Shown here in pieces: positions 1-10,764 of a DNA stretch of 64,000 nt. The translations under genes and the position numbers were made by a program. The stretch's first letter is position 1. Each line of letters opens with the position of its first letter. The notes under the pieces were generated by a model that saw only the letters and a program-made list of their open reading frames with translations, searched no databases and was not told the DNA's origin. The DNA is from Cerioporus squamosus (Eukaryota > Basidiomycota > Agaricomycetes > Polyporales > Polyporaceae), in NCBI GenBank assembly GCA_022592435.1, contig JABYQS010000032.1, positions 124,001 through 188,000 of the forward strand. The letters are read 5' to 3'.

Positions 1-88
1 GTGCGCAGAGTCCAGCAGTCCGCCTCTAGAGTATCACCCGGAAGAGGTTGCTGGCGTAGTCAACACGTCGGAGAGCTGGCTGTCCAGA

Positions 89-1414
89 ATGGTCTTCGCG
101 ATCAGCCAGCAACTCTGCTCAGCAACCCTTCCTACACTCACCGATTGCCGTGCCATGATCTCGAAGAACATCACTATGGCGGAGGTGCCTCCTCCAACCA
201 GAGCAGAACGTCCTGTGACATACAAGAAGACCAGACGAGGCGGCAGGAAGAGCAAGCAGGGGACTCAGCAGGGAACGACCGCAGACACGACTGAACAAAG
301 GACTGGCTCTCTTACCCCGAACGCGCCTGCGCCCTCGGCTACCAGTAGTGGTTGCGTCGATCACCAGGCCCACCCTAATGGCGCGTCCGCCACTCCTGCT
401 CCCCCAACAGGTCAACCTTCCCGAGAGTTCACCGAGTCACCCTTTTATCGCCTTCCTGCAGCCTGGAAGCAGGCCTTGCGAGCTGTTGGCTCTTTGCCGC
501 AGCCAGTCGAATCTGTCGTGTACTTCTATCCGCCTCCCTTCCTCCTCGCCACCGTCTCGTCTGAGACACCGGAGCCGGCTCTGTACTACGATTGTGAGGT
601 TCGCCGCGACGAGAAGGTTCACCAGTACCTTCACAACCTGGTTCGCATCCGCGCTTTCTGTCGCTGGCGGCTCCTGGATCCGACAGTGTCAGGGAGGCCC
701 TTGACCATCGCAGAGTGGCGCACGGCGTTGTGGGGAGACTATCATGTGCAGGCGGCCGCTCCGGTGGCGCGTACGGCGGGCGGGCAGCACCGCGCCAACA
801 AAAAATTTGCGACGAAGTCGTCGATCGCTCGACTATGCGCCAACTCCGCCGCGCTGACATCGTACGATGCCTCGCAGGTCCCCAAGCTTGCCGGCTTGGC
901 CGTTTCGAGTGAGACTGCTGCGCGTTGTCAGCTAGTGCGTCTGACCCTGTGTTGGGAGGCGCATGAAATCAATTTCCGGTGCGAAGTGATGGCTCTCGAC
1001 GCCCTAATGGTACTGCGAGATGATTGGCCTGTCATGCATCGCTGGGCCAGGGAGGCCCAGGTCTCAGCAATTTGGGGTGCGCCTTCGTCGCTGCTGACAG
1101 TCATTCCTGACGTGCCTGCGGACATCGCGCGGCCGTGGTGGATCCCGAGGTCGGCCGTGAACTGGCAGGATGGAGAGGCACGTCTACGGGCCTTCCTCGA
1201 GCTCATGTCAAAGTGGGCGGGTTTCCCAGAGTCCCTTCTCGCAACGTTGCAGCTGTCGCCTTGGAGTGCTGAACAGTATGAGCGGGTACAGGATGAAGCA
1301 GTGAAGTTCTATGTCCGAACGTTTGTTAGCAAGTACCATCGTCTCCCTGTACCCCCCATGGACTTTCCCGTCCCATCCAGCCTCACAGACTTCCCAGACA
1401 TGCACGATACGTAG
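89..1414 (+). CDS. Unrecognised 441-residue protein
   Basis: A single uninterrupted reading frame of 441 codons ends at TAG 1412-1414. I do not recognise the family. The first ~120 residues are rich in Ser, Thr, Pro and Lys/Arg (basic cluster KKTRRGGRKSK near residue 47) and look disordered. From about residue 125 the sequence becomes globular, with many Trp and aromatic residues, and ends in a Pro-rich tail (VPPMDFPVPSS). No signal peptide or membrane span is visible. Internal ATGs at 158 and 176 are alternative starts and the choice is not decided by sequence. It lies about 1.5 kb upstream of the copia element in the same orientation as the next gene. It could be a lineage-specific family or part of an older mobile element. 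That this is coding is likely; function is unknown. Confidence 0.5.
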   Translation: MVFAISQQLCSATLPTLTDCRAMISKNITMAEVPPPTRAERPVTYKKTRRGGRKSKQGTQQGTTADTTEQRTGSLTPNAPAPSATSSGCVDHQAHPNGASATPAPPTGQPSREFTESPFYRLPAAWKQALRAVGSLPQPVESVVYFYPPPFLLATVSSETPEPALYYDCEVRRDEKVHQYLHNLVRIRAFCRWRLLDPTVSGRPLTIAEWRTALWGDYHVQAAAPVARTAGGQHRANKKFATKSSIARLCANSAALTSYDASQVPKLAGLAVSSETAARCQLVRLTLCWEAHEINFRCEVMALDALMVLRDDWPVMHRWAREAQVSAIWGAPSSLLTVIPDVPADIARPWWIPRSAVNWQDGEARLRAFLELMSKWAGFPESLLATLQLSPWSAEQYERVQDEAVKFYVRTFVSKYHRLPVPPMDFPVPSSLTDFPDMHDT

Positions 1415-1489
1415 ATTACAGATCGGCTTGTGATGTGAGGCGGCTTGCGTTGTGTAATAATATTGTATGTCTTCACATTGTCACAGTTG

Positions 1490-1622
1490 CCCGTTTCGAA
1501 CCTTTAAATTTAAAAGCTAACCTCCCGACGAGAGCGCTCGACCCTTAGCACCCTTCCGCACTCCCCTCTCCCAGTCCCTGGACTGTTTCGCCTTGTGCTA
1601 GCGTTCGTCACCTACCATCCCC
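1490..1622 (+). promoter_or_regulatory. Probable promoter and pyrimidine-rich leader of the gene at 1623
   Basis: The gap between two same-strand genes has an AT-rich patch (ttaaatttaaaagc near 1504-1517) followed by about 90 bases dominated by C and T (ctcccctctcccagtccct near 1561). This AT patch plus CT-rich start region is common in fungal promoters. The next ATG (1623) follows in the context CCATCCCC. Inferred from composition only. Confidence 0.3.
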
Positions 1623-2486
1623 ATGGATCACGACACTCATCCCCCTTCCCCTGCACCTTGCCCGCCAAAGGGGTCGTCGCTCGGTATGCATCAGAAGCAA
1701 GACCCTGACTCCATGAGCCTCGGGGAGCGCAACTGGATCGCGCAAATGTACTTCAGCCCGGAGGTACAGGCCAAGCTCGCGTCTGGGGCCAGCGACTTCC
1801 TCTCGCAGGCATCCGACTGCATCTACGACCGTTACCGCATCGAGTGGGCTACGCCGCGGCTTGCTGAAGACGAGCAAGCCTTCAAGAAGAGGCGAAGGAA
1901 TGCCCGTGGAGACCGCAAGAGGCGGATCACCCATGTTCCTGCGAGATCTAGTCGAGGACTGATTCGGAGGGCATGGCATCACCTACTGGTGGAGAGAGAA
2001 TACACCTGGGCCCGTTTCCCCCTCCGTTCTCTGCGCTGATGAAGCTAGTGCAGAGAACCAACGCAGTGCTCTTGCGCTGGGCCCGGGCGGACATTCCGCG
2101 TCCCTTAGGGTTCGACGACGCCCTGGTGTGCCTTGAGCAGTCCCGCCGTCTGCGGGAGACCGCTCGATATGCAGTCAACGTTCTGGGCCTGGCCCCGCCG
2201 CAGCTAGGGGACGTCCTCGCGCCCCACCTTACGCATGTGGATCCGCAGCCTCCTATCGTTCCAGTCCTTGAGGCTCCAGCCATGGGGGGTGCCACCTGTT
2301 GGGGCTCTCATCCCAGCCGATGTGCGCGCAGACGGTGGGACCTCTGCCAGTGTCCGAACACTGGCCCAGACGGTCGCTGCCAAAGAGTTCCGATCACGCG
2401 CGAAGGTCGCCCCGGGAGGGTACCGTATCATATTCAAAGGGGACACCGAGGTCATAGATATATATCCGAGGACTAAGTCGATGTAG
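1623..2486 (+). CDS. Unrecognised gene, reading frame broken or spliced
   Basis: A protein-like start at 1623 (Pro-rich, then MSLGERNWIAQMYFSPEVQ near 1713 and a basic patch KKRRRNARGDRKRR) runs to about 1950. Good coding continues in another frame from about 1973 (PPPFSALMKLVQRTNAVLL, then LGFDDALVCLEQSRRLRET) to about 2280. It switches back to the first frame for the last ~65 codons (VAPGGYRIIFKGDTEV), ending at 2486. Two frame changes in 500 bases mean either short introns I cannot place or frameshift damage. No convincing GT-AG pair of usual length was found at the first junction. The family is not recognised. The 400 bases downstream, up to the retrotransposon, hold no gene I can support. 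Confidence 0.35.
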
Positions 2487-2904
2487 TCCCTCACCTTTAC
2501 TACCACCCCTCCATCTTGTCCTCACAAGTACTGGTAACTATCCACGGTGAATCATGCGTCGTGCGCCTGTCTTGTAATCACAAGTCCTAGTCCCCTCTTT
2601 CTTAGCATGTATGGTTCGTCGTAATGATGTTAGCATGATCAATCATGCATACCATCGCGATACCAAGACATGTCCTCGAAGGGAGTCGAGGCCAAGACCT
2701 TCCGACAACCTACCGCCTTTGGACCATGACCAGGAGTTCCCATATGGTCATGTAAGTTTCGGTGGGTGGCAGTGCGCTACTTCTCGTCCAAAGGAGAAAT
2801 GCTCATTGAATCCTTGGCTGGCATATAATTGATATCAGAGTCTCAGCTGATGATTTCGAGGACCTAGACGTATCAGGGCAGAGGCAAGACCCAGAACAAT
2901 AAGG

Positions 2905-3504
2905 TGTTGAACTTACTATGGACTATGGACATTAGTTGCGCATTAGGCGCTATGGGCACAGCCTCTTACGATTAGATCTTAGGCTATGCTTCTTCCTTTC
3001 CCTTTAGGGTACGTTGTACGAAACCATGTGGTTACCTGGCTTCTCTTTGTTTCCAGTCCATTCCAGTGCGTTCTGCAACGCTCCGGACCTTTCTAGTTCT
3101 TTCTAGATATCTCTGGGCTGTACTAGACATGCCCTTGTGACCTCGTATTTGTCGTATCTTTGTCATCCTTTGTCATCGTCTGAGTCATCCCTACTCGTTC
3201 TGACTCAGACAGCATTATGCTCTTCTTTCTGTCGCTTACTCATGCTACTCCAGACACAGTATATAAGGAGGGACTCTTGGGCTTCGTCTCCTCAGTCTTT
3301 TGCTCTACTGACTGAGGAGTAAGTACTCGCCTACCTATGCTTACTTATGCTTTACTTACAAGTACTTTGTAGCTCGTGTTGTCCACTCGTCTGCTAGGTA
3401 CTTGTGTCTATGCTATTAGTCTTTTGCTCTACTGACTGAGGACTCGTGTTGTCCACTCGTCTGCTAGTCGTTGCGACTTGCCTTCACAGGTTCAGACTTC
3501 ATCA
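2905..3504 (+). repeat. 5' LTR of the copia element
   Basis: This is a 600-bp repeat with TG...CA ends, matched by the 3' LTR. It contains a TATA box (TATATAAG, 3260-3267). About 45 bases downstream there are short internal repeats (cagtcttttgctctactgactgagga near 3292 and again near 3417), which fall around the expected R region. Confidence 0.95.
3260..3267 (+). promoter_or_regulatory. LTR TATA box
   Basis: The sequence TATATAAG lies about two-thirds along the 5' LTR, upstream of the duplicated actgactgagga motif. The same site in the 3' LTR is split by a TA-flanked insertion (9425-9624). Confidence 0.6.
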
Positions 3505-3523
3505 GGTTATGAGCCCTGCGCTC
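3505..3523 (+). other. Primer binding site for an internal fragment of initiator tRNA-Met
   Basis: GGTTATGAGCCCTGCGCTC begins immediately after the LTR. Its complement reads GAGCGCAGGGCTCATAACC, which matches the D-arm to anticodon-loop part of eukaryotic initiator tRNA-Met (CAT anticodon inside GGGCTCATAACC), not the tRNA 3' end. Priming by a half-tRNA is established for Drosophila copia and some relatives. The match is made from memory of tRNA sequence, not by search. Confidence 0.7.
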
Positions 3524-4026
3524 TGACCGTTGCTAGTCGTCACTCTGCGCGCACCTTTTCTTCGACGACTCCTGCCCGTGCATTCCTCCACTAACTCCCT
3601 AGATCTTGACTGTGCCCGCCGACACTGCTACCAGGGGGACATTTCTGCGCTCGTGACGCAGCCCTGAGTGCTTTTATTAGCTAGTCATCGTATCTACTGT
3701 TGTACATCCTTTGGCGCTCTCGAGGCGTACAGGATTTCAGGCATCCCTCAGCCAGGCCGTGCACTTGCATCCGCCAGCTGTTGTATCCGGGGTGGTTAGC
3801 ACCTTAGGACCGGAGGACAACCGTTTGGACCCTCCTTACGATACCACTTTTCAGTACGATACATACCTAGTTCTTTCTGGGCACAGTTGGCAACTTCTAC
3901 CCTCGGCATTGGCATACCCGGCTTGCTGGTGTTTGAGGTTCACCTGAACAGGTGTCCATCTCTCGTTGCCATCGCACGTGGCTATCTTCAAATCATCGCA
4001 CTTTCTGAACCTTTCGCATCGACACG

Positions 4027-4533
4027 GTGGCCTCTACAGACTTCAACTGTAGAAATCTCTTCCACCGATACGACACAACTGACACTCGAGACGTCTGCTG
4101 GCTAGAAGACGAACGTCTCTTTCAAGACTGCGACGACCAACCGTGTCCTAACCGGTTCAACGAGGTTGCCAAACCTGACAACTGTGCATACCCTCGTCGT
4201 CGCTACATCGAACCTGCTTCTGGCCAAGACTGTCGTCCTCTTACCTCAGGATCAGAAGATCAGTCTGAAGAAGACGATCATCTACCATCACCACAACTCC
4301 CTCCTGCTCAATCTCCTGCTCTACCGGTCGAAGAAGTTCTTCCATCTCCTGAAGTTCTTCCTGTCACTCTCCCATCTCCGTCTCCAGATTCTATTCCTCT
4401 CCCTGCACCTTCAGACACTCCCTATCCTACACCGATCCCATCCGCTCCACCAACTCCTGTCGTAACACTTCCTGCACTATCACCTCTTCTCGATAACATA
4501 CCAGAACCGACTGACTACTCGTATCTCTTTGCG
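4027..4533 (+). other. Open, proline-rich leader in frame with gag but lacking an ATG
   Basis: The gag frame is open from about 4027 to the first in-frame ATG at 4534. The 169 codons translate into an acidic then strongly Pro/Ser-rich segment (LPSPQLPPAQSPALPVEEV and similar). No in-frame ATG occurs in it; it opens at a GTG. It could be translated from a non-AUG start, joined to an upstream exon by splicing, or simply be non-coding leader of biased composition. Confidence 0.4.
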
Positions 4534-7500
4534 ATGTCGGAAGCTGGTCTCGAGAAGACCCTGCCTCAACTCAGAGGTCAGGAAGGATACAAGGAGTGGG
4601 CTCGTCAGATGAAGAGTTATCTGATGATGATTGATGCTTGGGATGTCGTCAGTGGGAGTGTTGCACGTCCTACTCCAGCTACTGATGGCAGAAATGCCGA
4701 AGAAGTGAAGGCCTGGGGAAAGACGGACAATCGGGTGCAAGGTATCCTCATGTACAAGAGTAGTGCTGAGGTGTTCAAGTGCTTCGAAGGGAAGAAGACC
4801 GCTAAGGAGATCTGGGACGCCTTGAAGGCTACGTACGAGAAGTTGGACAACAGGTACTCCTTCTCCCGGTTCGAACATCTTCTCAACTACCCTAGGTTTG
4901 ACGAGAGCAAGTCAATCGTCGACCAGGTGCAGACCTTCATTGGGCTCCTGGATGAGTTAACGGCCAATAGCACGAACACCCTCGCCAACCACATCAAGGT
5001 CTTCTGGCTCTTCTCGAAGATGCCTGACTTGTACCGACCGGCGATCTCCACCATCCTACACACTACCAAGGAGTCTGACCTAACCCCCGAGACGGTCAAG
5101 CCCAAGCTCAATCTTGAGGACTCCTTGCGTGGGACGTCGATTGGTCAGGCACACAAGATCTCGAAGCCAAAGCCGAGACCTAGACCTCCTTGCACCCACT
5201 GCGGCAAGGACAACCATGACTCTTCTAACTGCTACAAGAAGTTCCCGGAGAAGAATCCGCGGAACAAGAAGAAGAGCAAGGACTCTGGCAAGGGTGGTAA
5301 TGAGGCTGGCAAAGGCAATGGGAATTCGAACGGACATAACCATGCGCATACTGTCTCTACTATCTCCTCTCTTGTACCTGTAGCGAACATCGCAAACGAG
5401 CTCTCCGTTTCTTTCTACAGCGCAGCTGATGCTGCTGAGGGACGCGTCGAGACAATCTGGCTCATGGATTCTGGTGCATCGTCACATGTCACCGGAATCA
5501 TGTCTGACTTCACCGACTATCGTGAGTACGCGCAACCTAAGTACTTCAGGACTGCTCAGGATGGTCAAGCGGGTCAGATTGCCTGTCTTGGTGAAGGTAC
5601 AATTGTGGGATACTCCCTGGTGGATGGACAGCGAGTCAAAGTCACTCTCAATGACGTCTGCTATATCCCTGCAGCGGGCGAGCAACGACTCTTCTCCACT
5701 GGGATGATTGAGCGCAAGGGTTCGTTCATCTATCAAGGTGATGGACTTATGAGCATCTTCGACTCAAGGCCTAAGGGCCGAGTCACTTTCGGCTCGACGG
5801 TTGAGATCAAGGGTCGAAAGGTCCTTCAAGGTACCTATATCCCTATGATCAATCTCTATCTCTTCCCTCTCATCGTCGAAGGGAAAAAGAATTCTGGCGA
5901 TCTTGATGCTGCATCCCATGTCCTCGACCATGACTTAGTGCATCGTCGATGGGGTCATCCAGGCAAAGAAGCTGTCAAGCGTCTGCCTGATGCGACCACT
6001 GGCATGGACGGCATTGGTCCTCCCTCTGACAAACCCTGCGAAGGTTGTGCGAAGGGCAAGATGACTCGTCGTCCCTTCCCTCCTTCTGAGAAGCGTGCTA
6101 CAGTCGTTCTCGCTCTCGTCCACATGGACATTGCAGGACCTCTTGGCACATCGATCGGTGGCTTCAACTACTTCTGTGTCTTCGTCGATGACTGCTCCGG
6201 TCTGGCTGCCGTTTATGCTCTCAAGCGGAAGTCTGATCAGGAGGAAGCCTTCAGACAGTTCAAGTCTTGGGCTGAGAACCAGACGGAGCACAAGATCAAG
6301 AAAGTACGATCCGATCGAGGGGGGGAGTACATGTCTGACTCGTTCCAAGCCATGCTTCGCGAATTTGGGATTGAGCACGATAAGACGATGCCAGGAATGT
6401 CTCAGCAGAATGGACGAGCTGAACGCTTCATCCGTACGATCTCTGAGAAGGCTCTCTGCATGCTCCACTTTGCTGGCCTTTCTCATGGATTCTGGAAGCT
6501 TGCTCTTGATGCTGCCGTTCACATCTATAACCGTCAGCCGATGAGACGACTTAAGTGGGAGTGCCCCATCACCATCTGGACCGGCAGCAAGCCGGACGTC
6601 TCCTACTTCCGGGTGTTTGGGTGCAAAGCCTACGTACACGTGCAGAAAGACAAACGTCAAGGGAAGCTCAACCAGAAGGCCGTCGAGAGGACGTTTGTGG
6701 GCTATGAGCTGGGTTCAAAGGGGTATCGCCTATGGAACCCGACCACCCGTCAAGTCGAAGTATCTCGCGATGTGATCTTCGATGAGACCGTATTTCCTGC
6801 ACGTGCGGACACCGGCACTCGTCGAGCTACCCCCGACGACAGTCCGTTCCCTGATTACCAGCCACCTGAGGAACCTTCCGACGGTGATACTGACCTTCCT
6901 GTTCCTGATCGTCTCGACGACGATTCAGATGACGCTCCTCCTCCAGTTCCTCCTCCCGTTCCTCCTGCAGACCCTGCTCCAGCTCCTCCACCTGCTCCAG
7001 AGCCGCAGCAACCGCAGCAGCCTGAGCAACCACCACCTGCTCCTCATCCGCAAGCTCCTCGTCACCAACGGCGTCGTCATCCACCTGAGGGTGGAAACGC
7101 TCCTCCTCATCGCTCTCCTCGAGAGAACAAGGGGAAGATGCCAGAGCATTACACCAGAGATAACGTCTATGGTGATGAGCCTCCCGCTCAAGTAGATGCA
7201 CGTACGGATAAGGACGGTGATCAGCGTGAAGCAGAAGCAATCCTAGCCTCTCTCTTCTATTCGCGGTATAAGTCTGGTATTCCTGAGCATCATAAGGACG
7301 CCATGGCTTCACCAGATCGTGAGCATTGGATTGCGGCTGAACGTTCGGAGTATGAGTCTCTCATGGCGAACAAGACTTGGGTCTTGGTTCCTCGTCCTAA
7401 GGACCGATCCGTTGTCTCATGTCGCTGGGTCTATGATCGTAAATCAGACGGTCGCTACAAAGCACGTCTGGTTGCACGAGGCTTTACGCAAGTCTATGGG

Positions 7501-9054
7501 AAGGACTACCACGAAACCTTCTCTCCTGTCGCTCAATTCGAGTCTATCCGGTATCTCTTGGCGCACGCTGCCCTAGAGGACTGGGAGATCGATGCGATGG
7601 ACGTTAAGACTGCATTCCTCAACGGGGACTTGGATGAGGAGGTCTACATGGAACAACCCGAGGGCTGGGTCGTGAAAGGCAAAGAGGACTACGTTTGTCT
7701 GCTTAAGAAGGCCATCTACGGTCTCAAGCAAGCCTCTCGCCAATGGAACAAGAAGATTCACGAATCGCTCATCGGACAGGGATTTGTTCGGACATACTCT
7801 GATGCCGGAGTCTATGTATATCGCCGACAAGGGGGGGATTCAGACCCAGACCGTGTTACGATCATTGTCCTCTATGTCGATGACCTACTTCTCATGGGTG
7901 ACAGTCGAGGGCATATCGACAAGGTCAAGAAGGCGCTTGGCAAGCAGTATAAGATGACGGACTTGGGTCCTATTCAGCGATTCCTTGGTCTTCGTATATG
8001 TCGAGATCGTCTCTCACGGACACTTGACATTGACCAGGAAGAGTACATCGAGGCCATTCTCGAGAACTATCAGATGGCCAGCTGCAAGCCTGCGCGTACT
8101 CCTCTCCCTGCTGGTGCAGTTATCGAAGCTGCTACCACAGAAGCACCGGCGAAGTTGCGTCAGCGTTTCCAGAGCTTGATGGGCAGTCTTCTCTATGCCT
8201 GTCTTGGGACGCGACCAGATATCTCGTATGCCATCAACCGTCTGGGCAAGTACAGTGCGAACCCTGCCGACGATCACCTTGATAGACTTCTCTATGTCTT
8301 ACGGTATCTCCAGGGTACATCGCATTATCGCCTACGATACGACGGTGCATCTAATGCTGGCCTGATCGCATATTCCGATTCAGACTGGGCAGAAGATCGC
8401 GATGATCGGCATTCGCAGACCGCTTTCGTCTTCCTGATGGCAGGAGGTGCCGTGTCTTGGGCATCTCGACGTCAACAGACCGTCTCTCTCTCGTCCACTG
8501 AGGCAGAGTACAAGGCGGCTTCAGACACTCATCAGTAAAGTGCAAAAAGTCTGAGAAATCTGAGAGTTCTTCCACAGACATCCTCAGAGGTCAGAAATGT
8601 CAGATCTCAGAGGCCCCTTCCAAAACATATTCATATTCATTTTCCACCATGGTGAAGCATGGCTCTGAGGTCTGTTGACCTCTGTGAACTCTGAATTTGA
8701 ATTTAAGAGTTCTCAGAGCTCTCAGACTTTTCACACTTTACTGATGCTGCTCGTCGGATGATGTGGCTTAGGACGTTTGGCAATGAGTTAGGGGATGACA
8801 TGGGCTCGGCTACGCCGATGTGCGTCGACAACCATGGTGCTATTTACCTTGCGTTGAACCCAGCCGTCGACCGGCGTTGTAAGCACGTCGAGATGCACTA
8901 CCACTTCGTACGCGAATATGCCGAGACTCCAAACATGGATATCTATGCTATTCCTAGTGAGGAGAATATGGCAGATCCGTTGACCAAGAATGCTTCACTG
9001 CACGTCATGGAGTACTTCGTGGCAAATTCGGGTCTCGTTACCTCCGCGTCTTGA
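4534..9054 (+). pseudogene. Copia gag-pol polyprotein, interrupted near its C-terminus
   Basis: One frame encodes gag, protease, integrase, reverse transcriptase and RNase H. Visible landmarks, numbered from the ATG at 4534, are: a zinc knuckle CTHCGKDNHDSSNC near residue 220; protease active site DSGASSH near 312; integrase HHCC zinc module from about 470 (HRRWGHPG ... CEGCAKGK); the catalytic Asp near 532 and 594 (VRSDRGGEY), with the Glu in NGRAERFIR; a Pro/Gln-rich linker; reverse transcriptase with FLNGDLDEEVYMEQPEGW and YVDD near 1114; and RNase H with SDSDWAEDRDDRHS and SLSSTEAEY. The frame stops at TAA 8536-8538 inside a 217-bp insertion and resumes after it (ARRMMWLRTF...) to TGA 9052-9054. 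All other catalytic motifs look intact. Confidence 0.93.
8530..8746. mobile_element. 217-bp TIR element (MITE) inside copia RNase H
   Basis: The insertion interrupts the RNase H frame after codons for ASDT. Its ends are inverted repeats of about 42 bp with six mismatches, both starting CATCAGTAAAGTG, followed by repeated TCTGAGA motifs. The interior is AT-rich (aaaacatattcatattcatt) and non-coding. The length without the last base is 216, a multiple of three, but an in-frame TAA lies at its left end. The target-site duplication is not clear: CATCAG/CTGATG may be element or duplicated target read in inverse. Superfamily is not assigned. Confidence 0.8.
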
Positions 9055-9056
9055 AC

Positions 9057-9065
9057 GAGTGGGAG
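9057..9065 (+). other. Polypurine tract of the copia element
   Basis: GAGTGGGAG lies directly before the 3' LTR, right after the gag-pol stop codon. Position and composition match the plus-strand primer of copia elements. Confidence 0.75.
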
Positions 9066-9869
9066 TGTTGAACTTACTATGGACTATGGACATTAGTTGC
9101 GCATTAGGCGCTATGGGCACAGCCTCTTACGATTAGATCTTAGGCTATGCTTCTTCCTTTCCTTTTAGGGTACGTTGTACGAAACCATGTGGTTACCTGG
9201 CTTCTCTTTGTTTCCAGTCCATTCCAGTGCGTTCTGCAACGCTCCGGACCTTTCTAGTTCTTTCTAGATATCTCTGGGCTGTACTAGACATGCCCTTGTG
9301 ACCTCGTATTTGTCGTATCTTTGTCATCCTTTGTCATCGTCTGAGTCATCCCTACTCGTTCTGACTCAGACAGCATTATGCTCTCCTTTCTGTCGCTTAC
9401 TCATGCTACTCCAGACACAGTATACTGTAGAGTTTCGACCGATGCGGTGCAGGCCCCAGCGGGGTGTGACCTGTAACCGCCCGCAGTCGCCGGAGCGGAG
9501 CGGAGGCGCCCAAGATTTGCCTGATTTGGCCTGCTAAACGCCTGAAAACCGAGCCAAAACGCGAAAATGGGGGCCCCAAAGGGGCCGTGACCTGTGACGC
9601 GCCGCATCGGTCGAAACTCTACAGTATAAGGAGGGACTCTTGGGCTTCGTCTCCTCAGTCTTTTGCTCTACTGACTGAGGAGTAAGTACTCGCCTACCTA
9701 TGCTTACTTATGCTTTACTTACAAGTACTTTGTAGCTCGTGAATTGTCCACTCGTCTGCTAGGTACTTGTGTCTATGCTATTAGTCTTTTGCTCTACTGA
9801 CTGAGGACTCGTGTTGTCCACTCGTCTGCTAGTCGTTGCGACTTGCCTTCACAGGTTCAGACTTCATCA
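9066..9869 (+). repeat. 3' LTR of the copia element, enlarged by an insertion
   Basis: It matches the 5' LTR except for two substitutions, a 2-base insertion near 9742 and a 200-bp TA-flanked insertion (9425-9624). 600 + 200 + 2 (TA duplication) + 2 (indel) gives exactly the observed 804 bases. Confidence 0.95.
9425..9624. mobile_element. 200-bp TA-flanked MITE in the 3' LTR
   Basis: This is a 200-bp non-coding insertion with perfect 23-bp terminal inverted repeats (outer 20 bases CTGTAGAGTTTCGACCGATG). It is flanked by a duplicated TA (9423-9424 and 9625-9626); the 5' LTR shows the empty site. A TA duplication fits the Tc1/mariner group. The interior is GC-rich, with a direct repeat around GTGACCTGT and a GGGGCCCC palindrome. 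It has no coding capacity. Confidence 0.88.
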
Positions 9870-10140
9870 TAAGGAAGTGGCGTGGAGCGTCCAACAATGA
9901 GCGGCTCAGGGACCAAGCGTCGCGCGCAGCAGAATACAATGGTGCGTCGGTCCATGCACTGGTCCATGCACTGTCCATAAAAGCATCAAAGCCCCTACAG
10001 CCCATGATTCTTCCTCTCGCTCTTACCACTTCATTCGTGGTGGTTGCTTCAAGACACGCGCAATTTCGGACGTATACAAGGTATGTAGCGGCATAGCGTG
10101 CGCGCGTAAATGACGTCTCCTACTTTCGTCTCTTCGCGTT

Positions 10141-10375
10141 TGGTGGTTGTATACTCGCACTTGGGAATCCCACGGGCGGCGAAGACTCTCGCCGAGATCA
10201 CCACGCGCCCAAGCACCCAACGCGTACGCGCACGATATGCCGCTAACCACCATACCTACAGACTCCCCGATCTGTCCACTTCAACCGAAGACTCCGAGGG
10301 GTGAATCTTGTTGGTCCTGTGACATTGAAGCACCTCGTCGCGCCGGTGGTTGCATACCCGCACCTGGGAATCCCA
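10141..10375 (+). repeat. Pair of ~30-bp direct repeats
   Basis: A segment reading GTGGTTGTATACTCGCACTT and continuing GGGAATCCCAC (from 10143) recurs about 204 bases later (GTGGTTGCATACCCGCACCT, from 10347) with three transitions. The segments after the repeat do not match. This may be a small duplication upstream of the oxygenase gene or shared regulatory sequence; GGGAATCCC is itself palindromic. Confidence 0.5.
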
Positions 10376-10764
10376 CCTGCAGCGGCTTATGATGCGCACA
10401 GCCATCTCACGTGCACAATACCTTGCTGACCACTAGACCCACAGGGTGCTCATTATCTTCAATACACCTCAACGCGACAGGTGAGTATCGGCCTCTCCAA
10501 GACATAACCTCAATTCCGATGTGAACGTCCTCCTCATCTCCAGGCGGAAGGCTCAATGCCCATACTGCTGCGAAGTCCCTACAATCTGCGTAAGTGAAGT
10601 TGGTATTTCATGTTCGTTCTTGGCTTATGCTTGATACCCCTCAGGGCCACGGACCGCGCGGGTGACGGCCTATCAGGTCAGTCCGGCCTCGTTCATGAAG
10701 TGCAATGCATTCATGGTACTGCATCAACCACTAGACAAACAGGCATGGTGGACAGCCCGCCTCA

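Larger units (their letters stand above)
2900..9874 (+). mobile_element. Ty1/copia LTR retrotransposon, recent insertion with nested TIR elements
   Basis: Two direct LTRs (2905-3504 and 9066-9869) begin TGTTGA and end TTCATCA, and are flanked by the 5-bp target duplication TAAGG (2900-2904 and 9870-9874). Between them lie a tRNA-derived primer site, one gag-pol frame in copia order (integrase before reverse transcriptase) and a purine-rich tract. Leaving out the nested insertion, the LTRs differ by two substitutions and one 2-base indel over 600 bases, so the insertion is young. It is not autonomous as it stands, because a small TIR element interrupts the RNase H region, and a second one sits in the 3' LTR. 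It is flanked by unrelated host sequence on both sides. Confidence 0.95.

Noticed and set aside
5935..6660. 241-codon minus-strand frame inside copia
   Set aside because: Antisense shadow of the integrase coding frame; no independent motifs.
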